Origin: Rhodospirillaceae bacterium
Lineage (GTDB): Bacteria; Pseudomonadota; Alphaproteobacteria; UBA828
Assembly (NCBI GenBank): GCA_028819955.1
Contig: JAPPKP010000251.1
Span: 1 to 7,576, forward strand
Direction: 5' to 3'
DNA length: 7,576 nt
Shown here: piece after piece, positions 1 through 6,626 of the stretch
Numbering within the stretch: the first letter of the stretch is position 1
How the letters are laid out: every line of letters starts with the position of its first letter
Made by a program: the position numbers and the translations under genes
The notes under the pieces: model-generated
Databases searched by the model: none
What the model saw: only the letters and a program-made list of their open reading frames with translations
What the model was told of the DNA's origin: nothing

Positions 1-969
1 GAGCGGCGCAAGCTGCTCAAGCTGGTGAGCACGGCCGCGCGCTTCGAGCTGCGCGAGCTTCTCGTGGACGATCCCTCGATCATCGGCACAACGCGGCGCG
101 TCTGGCTCACCGCGTCCAGCGACGTCGACATGCTGATCAAGGGCAGCGCACCCCGCGACGTGCCGGAGGACGAACGCCGCCTCAGCGACCGGCAGATCGC
201 CTGGATCGACACGCTGGATGCCTCGGGCTTCATCGAGACCGGGTTCAACGGCGCGTTCTTCGTCAACGCGGATTCGCGGGAGCCCGAGATTGCCGGCATC
301 GGCGGCGCGATCGCGGGCTCGTTCTACATGCTGCTGGTGACGCTGGTTCTGACCTTCCCCATCGGCGTGACGGCGGCGATCTACCTCGAGGAATTCGCGC
401 CCAAGAACCGCGTCACCGACATGATCGAGGTCAACATCAACAACCTCGCGGCGGTGCCGTCCATCGTCTTCGGCCTGCTCGGGCTTGCGGTGTTCATCAA
501 CCTGTTCCACTTGCCGCGCTCTGCGCCCATCGTGGGCGGGCTCACGCTCACGCTGATGACGCTGCCGACGATCATCATCGCGGCCCGGTCCGCGCTCAAG
601 GCGGTGCCGCCGTCAATTCGAGAGGGCGCTTACGGAGTCGGAGCGTCGCCGATCCAGGTGGTCTTCCATCACGTGTTGCCGCTCGCCATGCCCGGCATCC
701 TCACCGGCACCATCATCGGCATGGCCCGGGCGCTGGGCGAGACCGCACCGCTGCTCATGATCGGCATGGTCGCCTTCATCGTCGACATCCCCGGCGGCCC
801 CTTCGATCCGGCGACGGCGCTGCCGGTGCAAATCTTCCTCTGGGCGGACAGCCCGGAGCGCGGCTTCGCCGAGAAAGTTTCGGCGGCAATTCTAGTGCTG
901 TTGGCCTTTCTGATCCTGATGAACGCGGTGGCGATCTATCTCAGGCGCAAATTTGAAATCCGCTGGTAA
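1..969 (+). CDS. pstA: Phosphate ABC transporter permease PstA (5' end beyond window)
   Basis: This is one of the two inner-membrane permeases of the high-affinity phosphate importer PstSCAB. The frame is open from base 1 (ERRKLLKL, then V at base 25), so the GTG at 25 is probably internal and the true start lies to the left. About 322 codons are visible. The first 90 or so residues are a soluble stretch typical of the long alphaproteobacterial PstA; its preceding N-terminal membrane helix is not in the window. Hydrophobic segments follow at roughly bases 313-381, 445-504, 523-594, 676-732 and 883-942. The permease EAA loop is at about 622-684 ([10 protein letters not shown]...HHVLP), where the ATPase PstB docks. 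The [10 protein letters not shown] segment at about 730-760 is also typical of phosphate permeases. The protein ends in FEIRW, and pstB follows after about 19 bp. Family assignment is secure; only the start is unknown. Confidence 0.95.
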   Translation, partial: ERRKLLKLVSTAARFELRELLVDDPSIIGTTRRVWLTASSDVDMLIKGSAPRDVPEDERRLSDRQIAWIDTLDASGFIETGFNGAFFVNADSREPEIAGIGGAIAGSFYMLLVTLVLTFPIGVTAAIYLEEFAPKNRVTDMIEVNINNLAAVPSIVFGLLGLAVFINLFHLPRSAPIVGGLTLTLMTLPTIIIAARSALKAVPPSIREGAYGVGASPIQVVFHHVLPLAMPGILTGTIIGMARALGETAPLLMIGMVAFIVDIPGGPFDPATALPVQIFLWADSPERGFAEKVSAAILVLLAFLILMNAVAIYLRRKFEIRW

Positions 970-988
970 GCGGGTCGGGAGTGGTATC

Positions 989-1852
989 GTGATCGATGAC
1001 ACCGACGGGATTGTCTCACTAATGATGGATGAGGCTGGCGCACCCGCTGCTGCGCCCGAAGCCGTTCACGCCGTGGCCCACGTCGAGGCGCCAGCGCCCA
1101 TCAGGATGCGCGCCCGCGACGTCAACGTCTTCTACGCGGACAAGCAGGCGCTCTTCGATGTCGACATCGATCTGGCCCTGAACAAGGTGACGGCCCTGAT
1201 CGGCCCGTCGGGCTGCGGCAAGTCCACCTTCCTGCGCTGCCTCAACCGTATGAACGACATCATCGACATCTGCCGGGTGACCGGCTCGATCACGCTGGAC
1301 GATCGCGACATTTACGGCCGCGACATCGACGTGGTGCAGCTCAGGGCGCGCGTCGGCATGGTCTTCCAGAAGCCCAATCCGTTTCCCAAATCGATCTACG
1401 AGAACGTGGCCTACGGCCCGCGCATCCACGGGCTTGCCAGAAAGGGCCGAGAGCTCGACGACATCGTGGAGCAGAGCCTGCGCCGCGCCGGCCTCTTCGA
1501 CGAAGTCTCCGACCGGTTGCAGCAGCCGGGCACCAGTCTCTCCGGCGGGCAGCAGCAGCGGCTCTGCATCGCCCGCGCCATCGCCATCAGCCCCGAGGTC
1601 ATCCTGATGGACGAGCCATGCTCGGCGCTGGACCCCATTGCCACGGCGAAGGTGGAGGAGCTGATCGACGAGCTCCGCGAGCACTACACCATCGCCATCG
1701 TCACCCACAACATGCAGCAGGCCGCCCGGGTCTCCCAGTTCACGGCGTTCTTCCACCTGGGCGAACTCGTGGAGTTCGAGGCGACCGAGCAGATCTTTAC
1801 CAACCCGCACGATCAGCGGACCCAGGACTATATTACCGGGCGCTTCGGGTAG
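989..1852 (+). CDS. pstB: Phosphate ABC transporter ATP-binding protein PstB
   Basis: This is the ATPase that powers phosphate import on the cytoplasmic face of the PstC-PstA channel. All ABC landmarks are present (numbering from the 989 start): Walker [10 protein letters not shown] at 72-80, a Q-loop with FQKPNPFP, signature LSGGQQQR starting at residue 184, Walker B VILMDEP starting at 204, and the switch histidine of IVTHNMQQA at residue 240. The LRCLNRMND stretch after Walker A is characteristic of PstB. I chose the GTG at 989 because GGGAG at 977-981 sits 7 bases upstream. The alternatives are a TTG at 953, which would overlap pstA, and ATGs at 1022 and 1025 with poor ribosome sites. From 989 the protein is 287 residues, longer than the E. 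coli protein of about 257. The extra length is an Ala/Pro/His-rich N-terminal tail before the conserved domain begins ([10 protein letters not shown]). Confidence 0.94.
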   Translation: MIDDTDGIVSLMMDEAGAPAAAPEAVHAVAHVEAPAPIRMRARDVNVFYADKQALFDVDIDLALNKVTALIGPSGCGKSTFLRCLNRMNDIIDICRVTGSITLDDRDIYGRDIDVVQLRARVGMVFQKPNPFPKSIYENVAYGPRIHGLARKGRELDDIVEQSLRRAGLFDEVSDRLQQPGTSLSGGQQQRLCIARAIAISPEVILMDEPCSALDPIATAKVEELIDELREHYTIAIVTHNMQQAARVSQFTAFFHLGELVEFEATEQIFTNPHDQRTQDYITGRFG

Positions 1853-1886
1853 GCGCGGACCGGGCGAGGGACGAGGAGAGCGACCG

Positions 1887-2612
1887 ATGGCTGCCGAGCA
1901 CACGGTCAAGGCCTACGACGAGGAGCTGGATCGCATGGACAACGCGATCCTGGAGATGGGGGGCATCGTCGAGCAGCAGCTCGCCGCGTCCATCGCTTCG
2001 CTGGCCCGCCGCGACGACGAGCTCGCATCAAGGGTGATCACCGAAGATAAGCGGGTGGACGCTCTGGAGGCCGAGATCGACCAGCTTGCGGTGCGCATCC
2101 TGGCGCTGCGCCAACCTGTCGCGGTGGACCTCAGGGTCATCACCGCCTCGCTCAAGGTCGCAAGCGATCTCGAGCGCATGGGTGATTACGCCGCCAACGT
2201 GGCCAAGCGCTCCATCGCCATCCAGGATATCGACCCGATCCGGCTCACCCACACGATCTCGCGGATGGCGGGCATCGCCCAAGGCATGATCAAGGACGTG
2301 CTCGATTCGTTCAGAGACCGCGATGTGGAGCGCGCGATGGCGGTCTGGAGGCGAGACGAGGATGTGGACGAGTCTTACAACAGCCTGTTCCGCGAGCTGC
2401 TCACCTACATGATGGAGGACCCGCGCCGCATCACCACTTGCGCGCACCTGCTCTTCATCGCCAAGAACATCGAGCGGATCGGCGATCACGCGACCAACAT
2501 TGCGGAGACCGTGAACTACGTCGTGACAGGCACCCCCATCGAGGAGGAGCGGCCCAAGGGCGACGTCACGCCCTTCCACCAGGCGGGCGACGAGACGGAG
2601 GCCGCGCCATGA
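1887..2612 (+). CDS. phoU: Phosphate-signalling accessory protein PhoU
   Basis: PhoU is a cytoplasmic helical-bundle protein that connects the Pst transporter to the PhoR-PhoB two-component system, holding the Pho response off when phosphate is plentiful. The 241-residue protein shows the usual two-fold repeat. The metal-binding ExxxD signature occurs as DLERMGDYAANVAK (E96, D100) and again exactly 100 residues later as NIERIGDHATNIAE (E196, D200). The start ATG at 1887 has a GAGGAG ribosome site about 8 bases upstream. The gene is 34 bp after pstB, and its stop overlaps the phoB start as ATGA, so translation of the two is probably coupled. The last 25 residues are a charged tail with no recognised motif. 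Length and motifs match the family well. Confidence 0.95.
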   Translation: MAAEHTVKAYDEELDRMDNAILEMGGIVEQQLAASIASLARRDDELASRVITEDKRVDALEAEIDQLAVRILALRQPVAVDLRVITASLKVASDLERMGDYAANVAKRSIAIQDIDPIRLTHTISRMAGIAQGMIKDVLDSFRDRDVERAMAVWRRDEDVDESYNSLFRELLTYMMEDPRRITTCAHLLFIAKNIERIGDHATNIAETVNYVVTGTPIEEERPKGDVTPFHQAGDETEAAP

Positions 2613-3301
2613 AGCCATACATTCTGGTCGTAGAAGACGAAGCGGCGCTGCTTACGCTGCTCCGCTACAACCTGGAGAAGGGCGGCTTCGAGGTGGGCGA
2701 GGCCGTGGACGGCGAGGAGGCGCTGCTTATGGTCGACGAGCGGCGCCCCGACCTGATGGTGCTCGATTGGATGCTGCCGACTCTATCCGGCATCGAGGTC
2801 TGCCGCCGCATCCGGCGCAGGCCAGACCCGCAACCGCTCCCGATTGTCATGCTGACGGCGCGCGGCGAGGAGGCGGACCGGGTGCGCGGCCTCGACGGCG
2901 GCGCGGACGACTACGTGGTCAAGCCGTTTTCGCCGGCGGAGCTACTCGCCCGAATTCGCGCGATCCTGAGGCGCATGCGGCCTGCGCTTAGCGACGAGGT
3001 GCTGCACTATGCCGATCTGAAGATGGACCTCGCCGCCCACAGGGTTACGCGAGGCGTCGATTCGATCCACCTCGGGCCGACCGAGTTCCGGCTGCTGCGG
3101 CATTTGATGGAGCATCCCGGGCGTGTCTTCTCGCGTGAGCAGCTCCTCGATTCGGTCTGGGGCCCGGACATCTTCATCGAGAGCAGGACGGTCGACGTGC
3201 ACGTGCGGCGCTTGCGGCAGGCGCTCAACGCCGAGCACCGCCCGGATCTGATCAGGACCGTCCGCTCAGCCGGTTATGCCCTCGACTCAAGCGTGGGATG
3301 A
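2609..3301 (+). CDS. phoB: Phosphate regulon response regulator PhoB (OmpR/PhoB family)
   Basis: PhoB is the transcription factor that, once phosphorylated by the kinase PhoR, binds PHO boxes and switches on phosphate-starvation genes. The 230-residue protein has a receiver domain (about 1-120) with acidic pair E9-D10, phospho-acceptor D53 (LDWMLP), T83 (MLTARG), Y102 and K105 (KPF). A winged-helix DNA-binding domain follows (about 128-230), with LGPTEFRLLRHLMEHPGRVF, the recognition region ESRTVDVHVRRLR and the C-terminal wing RTVRSAGYAL. The start is the ATG at 2609 overlapping the phoU stop; the frame is open further upstream, but those residues lie inside phoU and precede the canonical YILVVEDE beginning. 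Position directly after phoU makes PhoB much more likely than another OmpR-type regulator. No phoR follows it. Confidence 0.95.
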   Translation: MKPYILVVEDEAALLTLLRYNLEKGGFEVGEAVDGEEALLMVDERRPDLMVLDWMLPTLSGIEVCRRIRRRPDPQPLPIVMLTARGEEADRVRGLDGGADDYVVKPFSPAELLARIRAILRRMRPALSDEVLHYADLKMDLAAHRVTRGVDSIHLGPTEFRLLRHLMEHPGRVFSREQLLDSVWGPDIFIESRTVDVHVRRLRQALNAEHRPDLIRTVRSAGYALDSSVG

Positions 3302-3307
3302 TTACTT

Positions 3308-3325
3308 CCGGCGACTGGCCGCCGG
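3308..3325 (+). terminator. GC hairpin just after phoB, possible transcript end
   Basis: CCGGCG (3308-3313) and CGCCGG (3320-3325) form a perfect 6-bp GC-only stem with a 6-base loop, starting 7 bases after the phoB stop. No T-run follows, so this is not a classical intrinsic terminator. It could stabilise or help end the pst-pho message, or be a chance stem in GC-rich DNA. Confidence 0.3.
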
Positions 3326-3339
3326 CGATTACGCCAATT

Positions 3340-3357
3340 GTGACATTTACGCCACAG
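3340..3357 (-). promoter_or_regulatory. PHO-box-like PhoB binding site candidate
   Basis: Read on the minus strand this is CTGTGGC-GTAA-ATGTCAC: two 7-base half-sites 11 bases apart, the layout of a PHO box (CTGTCAT-N4-CTGTCAC/T). By hand I count 13 of 18 matches to the E. coli consensus; the first half-site is the weaker one. It lies about 38 bases after phoB and about 180 bases before the porin start. Its direction points away from the porin, which weakens the case because PHO boxes usually face the promoter they serve. Confidence 0.3.
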
Positions 3358-3369
3358 TGAGTTGGAAAT

Positions 3370-3409
3370 TGGTGTATCTAACAGGTTTCCGGCATGTTCA
3401 ATGGTGTAT
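3370..3409 (+). repeat. Pair of 8-bp direct repeats (TGGTGTAT) in the porin upstream region
   Basis: TGGTGTAT occurs at 3370-3377 and again at 3402-3409. The copies are 32 bp apart, about three helical turns, so a regulator could contact both on one face of the DNA. They fall in the part of the phoB-porin gap that has lower GC content than its surroundings. The repeat is short, and I cannot link it to a known regulator. Confidence 0.3.
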
Positions 3410-3520
3410 GGAGCTTGCGTTGCGCACGCGCTCTAGGCCATTCTCGGGGCGCGGCTAGTAGCGCCAATACAAAGGCGCACTGCCGCTGAACCATGCATGG
3501 AACACCCTAATCGCGCGAAT

Positions 3521-3527
3521 GAGGAGG
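3521..3527 (+). promoter_or_regulatory. Strong ribosome binding site deciding the porin start
   Basis: GAGGAGG lies 8 bases before the ATG at 3536. This strong site favours that ATG over the in-frame ATG at 3497, which would add 13 hydrophilic residues in front of a normal signal peptide. Confidence 0.8.
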
Positions 3528-3535
3528 ATGGGAGT

Positions 3536-4543
3536 ATGAAAAAGGTACTGTTGAGCACGACGGCTCTCGTGGCCGCCGGCCTTCTGGTCACCAGCGTGGC
3601 CTACGCCGACGAAGAGGCCATGGCCGAAGAAGAGATGATGGCCGAAGAAGAGATGATGGCCGAAGAAGAGATGATGGAAGAGGAGATGATGGCGGCCGAG
3701 CCGGTCTCGGTCGGCCTCAGCGGCAGTGCTCGTGTCGTCGCAGGCGCTTCGACCGATGACACCTCACCGATGCTGGCGGAGTACTTCGAGCTGACGGTCT
3801 CGGGGTCCGCGACCATGGACAACGGCCTGACCTTCGGCGTCTCGGCCACCAGCGAGCAGGGCGGCACGTTCTTCTATGACCGCTCCATCACAATCGGTGG
3901 TGCCTTCGGCGACATCCAGCTCGGCGACACTCGGAGCGCGCGCGGGCAGATGCGGATTGCGTCGGCCGGTGCCACCAGCAGCTTCGGCGTCAACGGTCCC
4001 TATCAGGGGGGCGTCGCCCAGGCCGTTGGCACCAACAACTCCGGCGCTGGCATCGACGCGCGGGATACCAAGATCATCTACAAGTCGCCATCCGTCGGAG
4101 GTATCCAGCTCGGCCTGAGCTATGCGCCGGATGGTACTGTGTCAGAGCAGTTCTCGGTTGCGGCCACGTTCTCACAAGCTCTTGGCGATGCCAGCGTGGC
4201 CGTCAATGCCGGTTACGAGCAAGGCGACGCAAGTGGCACCTCGGTCAATGACCTGAATGCCGGCGCCTCAATCTCAATCGACGATATCACCCTCAGCGGC
4301 GGCATGAGGGCCTCGGATGACGGCACGAACGAGACCATGCAGACGGACATCGGTGCCAGCCTCGCAATGGGTCCGCTCTCCGTCAGTGCCGGCTGGGGCA
4401 GCACGGATACCACAGACATGTACGCGCTCGGTGCCGCCTACCCGCTAGGCGAGGGCGTGCAGCTCGACACCCAGCTCGACTTCGGCGACAACGACGGCGA
4501 CGAGTGGGTCCAGTTCATGGCTGGCGTAGCTATCAGCTTCTGA
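3536..4543 (+). CDS. Outer-membrane porin with Met/Glu-rich repeat after the signal peptide
   Basis: This is a likely general diffusion porin, exported to the periplasm and inserted in the outer membrane as a beta-barrel. The 335-residue precursor starts with a clear Sec signal (MKKVLLSTTALVAAGLLVTS, cleavage after VAYA at residue 24). Residues 25-54 are almost only Glu, Met and Ala (14 E, 9 M, 6 A, 1 D), built on AEEEMM repeats. The barrel begins near residue 56 (PVSVGLSGSARV) and runs as alternating polar/hydrophobic strands, with porin-like stretches GDIQLGDTRSA and KIIYKSPSVGGIQLGLSY. It ends in VAISF, whose final Phe is the usual barrel-assembly signal. The overall pattern fits alphaproteobacterial Gram-negative porins. 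Position behind phoB makes phosphate control possible, but that is inference. Substrate preference cannot be read from the sequence. An intrinsic terminator follows. Confidence 0.85.
   Translation: MKKVLLSTTALVAAGLLVTSVAYADEEAMAEEEMMAEEEMMAEEEMMEEEMMAAEPVSVGLSGSARVVAGASTDDTSPMLAEYFELTVSGSATMDNGLTFGVSATSEQGGTFFYDRSITIGGAFGDIQLGDTRSARGQMRIASAGATSSFGVNGPYQGGVAQAVGTNNSGAGIDARDTKIIYKSPSVGGIQLGLSYAPDGTVSEQFSVAATFSQALGDASVAVNAGYEQGDASGTSVNDLNAGASISIDDITLSGGMRASDDGTNETMQTDIGASLAMGPLSVSAGWGSTDTTDMYALGAAYPLGEGVQLDTQLDFGDNDGDEWVQFMAGVAISF
3623..3676 (+). repeat. Three perfect 18-bp tandem repeats inside the porin gene
   Basis: The unit GCCGAAGAAGAGATGATG (AEEEMM) is repeated three times without a mismatch at 3623-3640, 3641-3658 and 3659-3676. 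It is flanked by decayed copies at 3608-3622 and 3677-3691. The unit length is a multiple of three, so gain or loss of units keeps the frame. Identity at the DNA level, including codon choice, suggests recent duplication or slippage. Confidence 0.92.
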
Positions 4544-4558
4544 TCGGCCTTCGCCGAT
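4543..4558 (+). other. Small hairpin at the porin stop codon
   Basis: ATCGGC (4543-4548) pairs with GCCGAT (4553-4558) around a CTTC loop. The first base belongs to the TGA stop. It precedes the main terminator by 10 bases and may stabilise the mRNA 3' end. Confidence 0.4.
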
Positions 4559-4568
4559 ACATTTCCCA

Positions 4569-4596
4569 GGGGAGCGCTCCGGCGCTCCCCTTTTTT
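4569..4596 (+). terminator. Intrinsic terminator of the porin gene
   Basis: GGGGAGCGC (4569-4577) and GCGCTCCCC (4582-4590) form a perfect 9-bp stem with a TCCG loop, followed directly by six T residues (4591-4596). It sits 26 bases after the porin stop. It should separate porin transcription from the second barrel gene, which would then need its own promoter. Confidence 0.93.
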
Positions 4597-4665
4597 GTCT
4601 GCTCGAAGGGATGCGAGGAGAGGACACGCCCGGCGCAGGCATTGCGTGACTGTCGTCGCGCAGCC

Positions 4666-4671
4666 TTGACT
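4666..4671 (+). promoter_or_regulatory. Possible -35 element upstream of the second barrel gene
   Basis: TTGACT matches the sigma-70 type -35 consensus and lies in the gap of about 170 bp between the porin terminator and the barrel start at 4767. I do not find a convincing -10 at normal spacing (the bases around 4689-4694 are CCGACG). The leader otherwise holds only a 5-bp stem (TCCCG 4682-4686 with CGGGA 4693-4697). Confidence 0.25.
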
Positions 4672-4766
4672 CTCTATCGGATCCCGCACCGACGGGAATT
4701 GTGCTGCATCTCCCGCCGACTTACGCTGGATACGCAGGTGGGGCGTCGCAACGGGGAGGACAGGGA

Positions 4767-5570
4767 ATGAGTCGAATCTTATTCGGAGTACGCTGGATTT
4801 CTGCGACGGCGCTGGCCGCCTACCTCACGTTCGGCGGTGCAATCGCCACGCAGGCCGAGGAAGGCGCGTGGTACATCGGGGCCAACATGCCTCTCATGTT
4901 CATCGACGATTCGGAGGCAACCTCCACCACGACCGTGCAGCAGATGCCGCCGCTCACGATCGGTGCCACTGTCAAGTCCGAGCACGACACGGGCTACAAG
5001 TTCGGCGGCGTTCTCGGCTACCACCTCGACAGCAATATCCGCATCGAGGGCGAGCTCTTCCTCGCCAGGGCCGAGATCGCCCAGATCACCAACACTGCTA
5101 TCACGCTACCTGGGCCGCTCAGCTCCGTTCGCATTTCAGATGTAGCCCTCGATCCGACCGGCACGGCTGAGCAGTTCGGCGCCATGCTCAACGTCTGGTA
5201 CGACTTCGAGATGGACAACGACTGGACACCATATGTCGGCGCCGGCCTCGGCTTCATCCGCGTCGACCAAGGCGACCTGGATTACGATGAGGGCAAGTTG
5301 GCGAATGCAGTGCTCATGGCGCTTGGCCAACAGCAACAATTGCCGCCGGGACTTGTGCCCGAACCTTCTGCCACCGATTCCGCGTTCGCCTATCAACTCG
5401 GGGCGGGTGTCGGCTACGCGCTCTCGGACACAACCACGCTCCACGTCGGATATCGGCTGCAAGCCCTCAACGGCCTGGAGTTCACCGGCACGAACCAAGC
5501 TGCGTCAGTGAGGGCGGAGACCGACCTGCGGGTTCACTTCCTCGAGATTGGCATCCGGCAACTCTTCTAG
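4767..5570 (+). CDS. Outer-membrane beta-barrel protein, function unassigned
   Basis: This 267-residue precursor has an N-terminal Sec-type signal (hydrophobic core ISATALAAYLTFGGA, likely cleavage after TQA at residue 30). The start ATG at 4767 is supported by GGGGAGGA at 4753-4760; an in-frame GTG at 4701 would put 22 non-signal residues in front. The mature part looks like a small eight-strand OmpA/Opa-type barrel: WYIGANMPLMF at its beginning, GYKFGGVLGYHLDSNIRIEG, then WTPYVGAGLGFIRVD (about 153-167) and FAYQLGAGVGYALSDTTTLH (about 207-226). It ends in EIGIRQLF with a terminal Phe. Residues 172-206 form a long loop with a Gln/Pro-rich stretch (GQQQQLPPGLVPEP). The fold is well supported. 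The role could be adhesion, membrane stability or surface antigen, and I cannot choose. It is probably transcribed separately from the porin. Confidence 0.82.
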   Translation: MSRILFGVRWISATALAAYLTFGGAIATQAEEGAWYIGANMPLMFIDDSEATSTTTVQQMPPLTIGATVKSEHDTGYKFGGVLGYHLDSNIRIEGELFLARAEIAQITNTAITLPGPLSSVRISDVALDPTGTAEQFGAMLNVWYDFEMDNDWTPYVGAGLGFIRVDQGDLDYDEGKLANAVLMALGQQQQLPPGLVPEPSATDSAFAYQLGAGVGYALSDTTTLHVGYRLQALNGLEFTGTNQAASVRAETDLRVHFLEIGIRQLF

Positions 5571-5578
5571 AGAGCCGA

Positions 5579-5602
5579 GAGCGCGCCTTCGAAGGCGCGC
5601 TC
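5579..5602. terminator. Perfect 24-bp palindrome between two convergent genes
   Basis: The 24 bases are their own reverse complement: GAGCGCGCC, TTCGAA, GGCGCGCTC. In RNA from either strand this gives a stem of about 10 bp with a tetraloop. It starts 8 bases after the barrel stop and includes two of the three bases of the reductase stop codon (5601-5603). Neither side has a clear T-run, so it may act as a bidirectional terminator or mRNA-end stabiliser rather than a textbook intrinsic terminator. Confidence 0.6.
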
Positions 5603-6530
5603 AAGCACCGCCGGCGCTGCGGAGCCCCGCTTCGGCAATAACCTCGGCGATGGCCTGCTCGCCGCGCGGCGCCATCAGGTGCGCGCCGGCGACGCCGTCC
5701 ACTCCCCGAAGCTCCTCGATCAGCTCGACGCAGATGCGGATGCCCTCGGCCTGCGGGTCTTCGGCGCCCTCGAGGCGCGCGATAACGCTGTCCGGGATGT
5801 GCACGCCGAAGAGGTTCTCGTTCATCCAGCGCGCCGAGCGCGCGGATCTTATGGGCCCGATGCCGACGATGATGGACGTGCGCTCAGGGATACCGAAGTC
5901 CCCGAGCCAGGCGAGGTAGCGCTTCAGCTTCGCCAAATCGAAGCAGAACTGGGTCTGGAAGAAGTCCGCACCCGCCTCGATCTTGGCTTGGAGGCTGGTG
6001 GGCGTATCGCCCGCTTTCGGCTCGCGGGGCGCATCGGCACCCCCGATCAGCAACCGGGGCGCCGAGGCGAGGCTACGCCCGCCAGGGAGCACGGCCTCGT
6101 CCCGCATGCCTCGGACCACAGCCATGAACTCGTTGGATTTCAGGTCGAAGACCGGCTTCGTCTCCGGCTGATCGCCGGCATCGACCGAATCGCCAGTGAG
6201 GCAGAGCAGGCTGTGCACGCCCATTGCCGCCGCCCCCAGCACGTCGGCCTGCAGCGCGAGCCGGTTGCGATCACGCATAGTGAACTGGAGCACCGGCTCA
6301 ATGCCGTCTTGCGCGAGGATCGCGGCGGTCGCGAGCGGCGAGAGATGCGCGCGCGCGCCGGCACCGTCGAGCACGTTGACGGCATCGGCCAGCCCCTTGA
6401 GGCAGCCGGCGCGGGCCAGAACGTCCGCCGGGTCCACCGAGTCGGGCGGGCCCATCTCCGCCGTGATGGCGAACTCGCCCGCACGCAGCACGCGCTCCAG
6501 CCGGCCTGCGCTCTTCGCCCCGTCTGCCAT
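5601..6530 (-). CDS. metF: Methylenetetrahydrofolate reductase (MTHFR family)
   Basis: This cytoplasmic flavoenzyme family reduces 5,10-methylenetetrahydrofolate to 5-methyltetrahydrofolate, the methyl donor for methionine synthesis. The 309-residue protein is a single TIM-barrel domain. Likely active-site positions by comparison with E. coli MetF are E25 (ITAEMGPP, equivalent to EFFPP), D114 (LCLTGD) and Q194 (FFQTQF). The TMRDRNR and ADVLGAAAMGV segments are also typical. The sequence looks closer to the form seen in acetogens and other one-carbon specialists (EMGPP, PVLQFTMRDRNR, KPVFDL) than to enteric MetF; I judge this from memory of the families. I chose the ATG at 6530 because GGAGAGG lies just upstream; the open frame extends to 6602 with Arg/Pro-rich residues unlike the family. 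It is 96 bp downstream of recR on the same strand, so co-transcription is possible. Confidence 0.88.
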   Translation of the reverse strand: MADGAKSAGRLERVLRAGEFAITAEMGPPDSVDPADVLARAGCLKGLADAVNVLDGAGARAHLSPLATAAILAQDGIEPVLQFTMRDRNRLALQADVLGAAAMGVHSLLCLTGDSVDAGDQPETKPVFDLKSNEFMAVVRGMRDEAVLPGGRSLASAPRLLIGGADAPREPKAGDTPTSLQAKIEAGADFFQTQFCFDLAKLKRYLAWLGDFGIPERTSIIVGIGPIRSARSARWMNENLFGVHIPDSVIARLEGAEDPQAEGIRICVELIEELRGVDGVAGAHLMAPRGEQAIAEVIAEAGLRSAGGA

Positions 6531-6626
6531 GCCCCTCTCCGACGCACTCGTAAGCCGCCCCGCCGGCGGCCGGCGCGCGACCATAGAGGGCGCGGGCCGC
6601 ACAATCCAGCGCGCATTCGCTTCGGA

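Noticed and set aside
1019..1909. Long minus-strand open frame (296 codons) opposite pstB
   Set aside because: It is a shadow of GC-rich pstB codons, has no family features, and the + strand encodes an unmistakable ABC ATPase.
3276..3458. Open frame of 60 codons across the phoB end and the gap behind it
   Set aside because: It overlaps the phoB end out of frame, has no ribosome site and no recognisable protein features; the region looks regulatory.
4650..4667. PHO-box-like sequence upstream of the second barrel gene (CTGTCGT, 4 bases, CAGCCTT)
   Set aside because: The first half-site is good, but the second is poor and the spacer does not fit; I count about 10 of 18 matches, too weak to report.
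4694..4727. GGGAATT followed by CCGACTT, resembling an extracytoplasmic sigma factor promoter
   Set aside because: Neither element matches a known consensus closely, and short matches of this kind are common.
4504..4770. Open frame running through the porin terminator into the next gene
   Set aside because: It crosses a strong intrinsic terminator, overlaps the porin end and shows no protein features.
6560..6569. 10-bp palindrome CCGCCGGCGG in the recR-metF gap
   Set aside because: It is short and made only of G and C in GC-rich DNA, with no T-run; likely chance.
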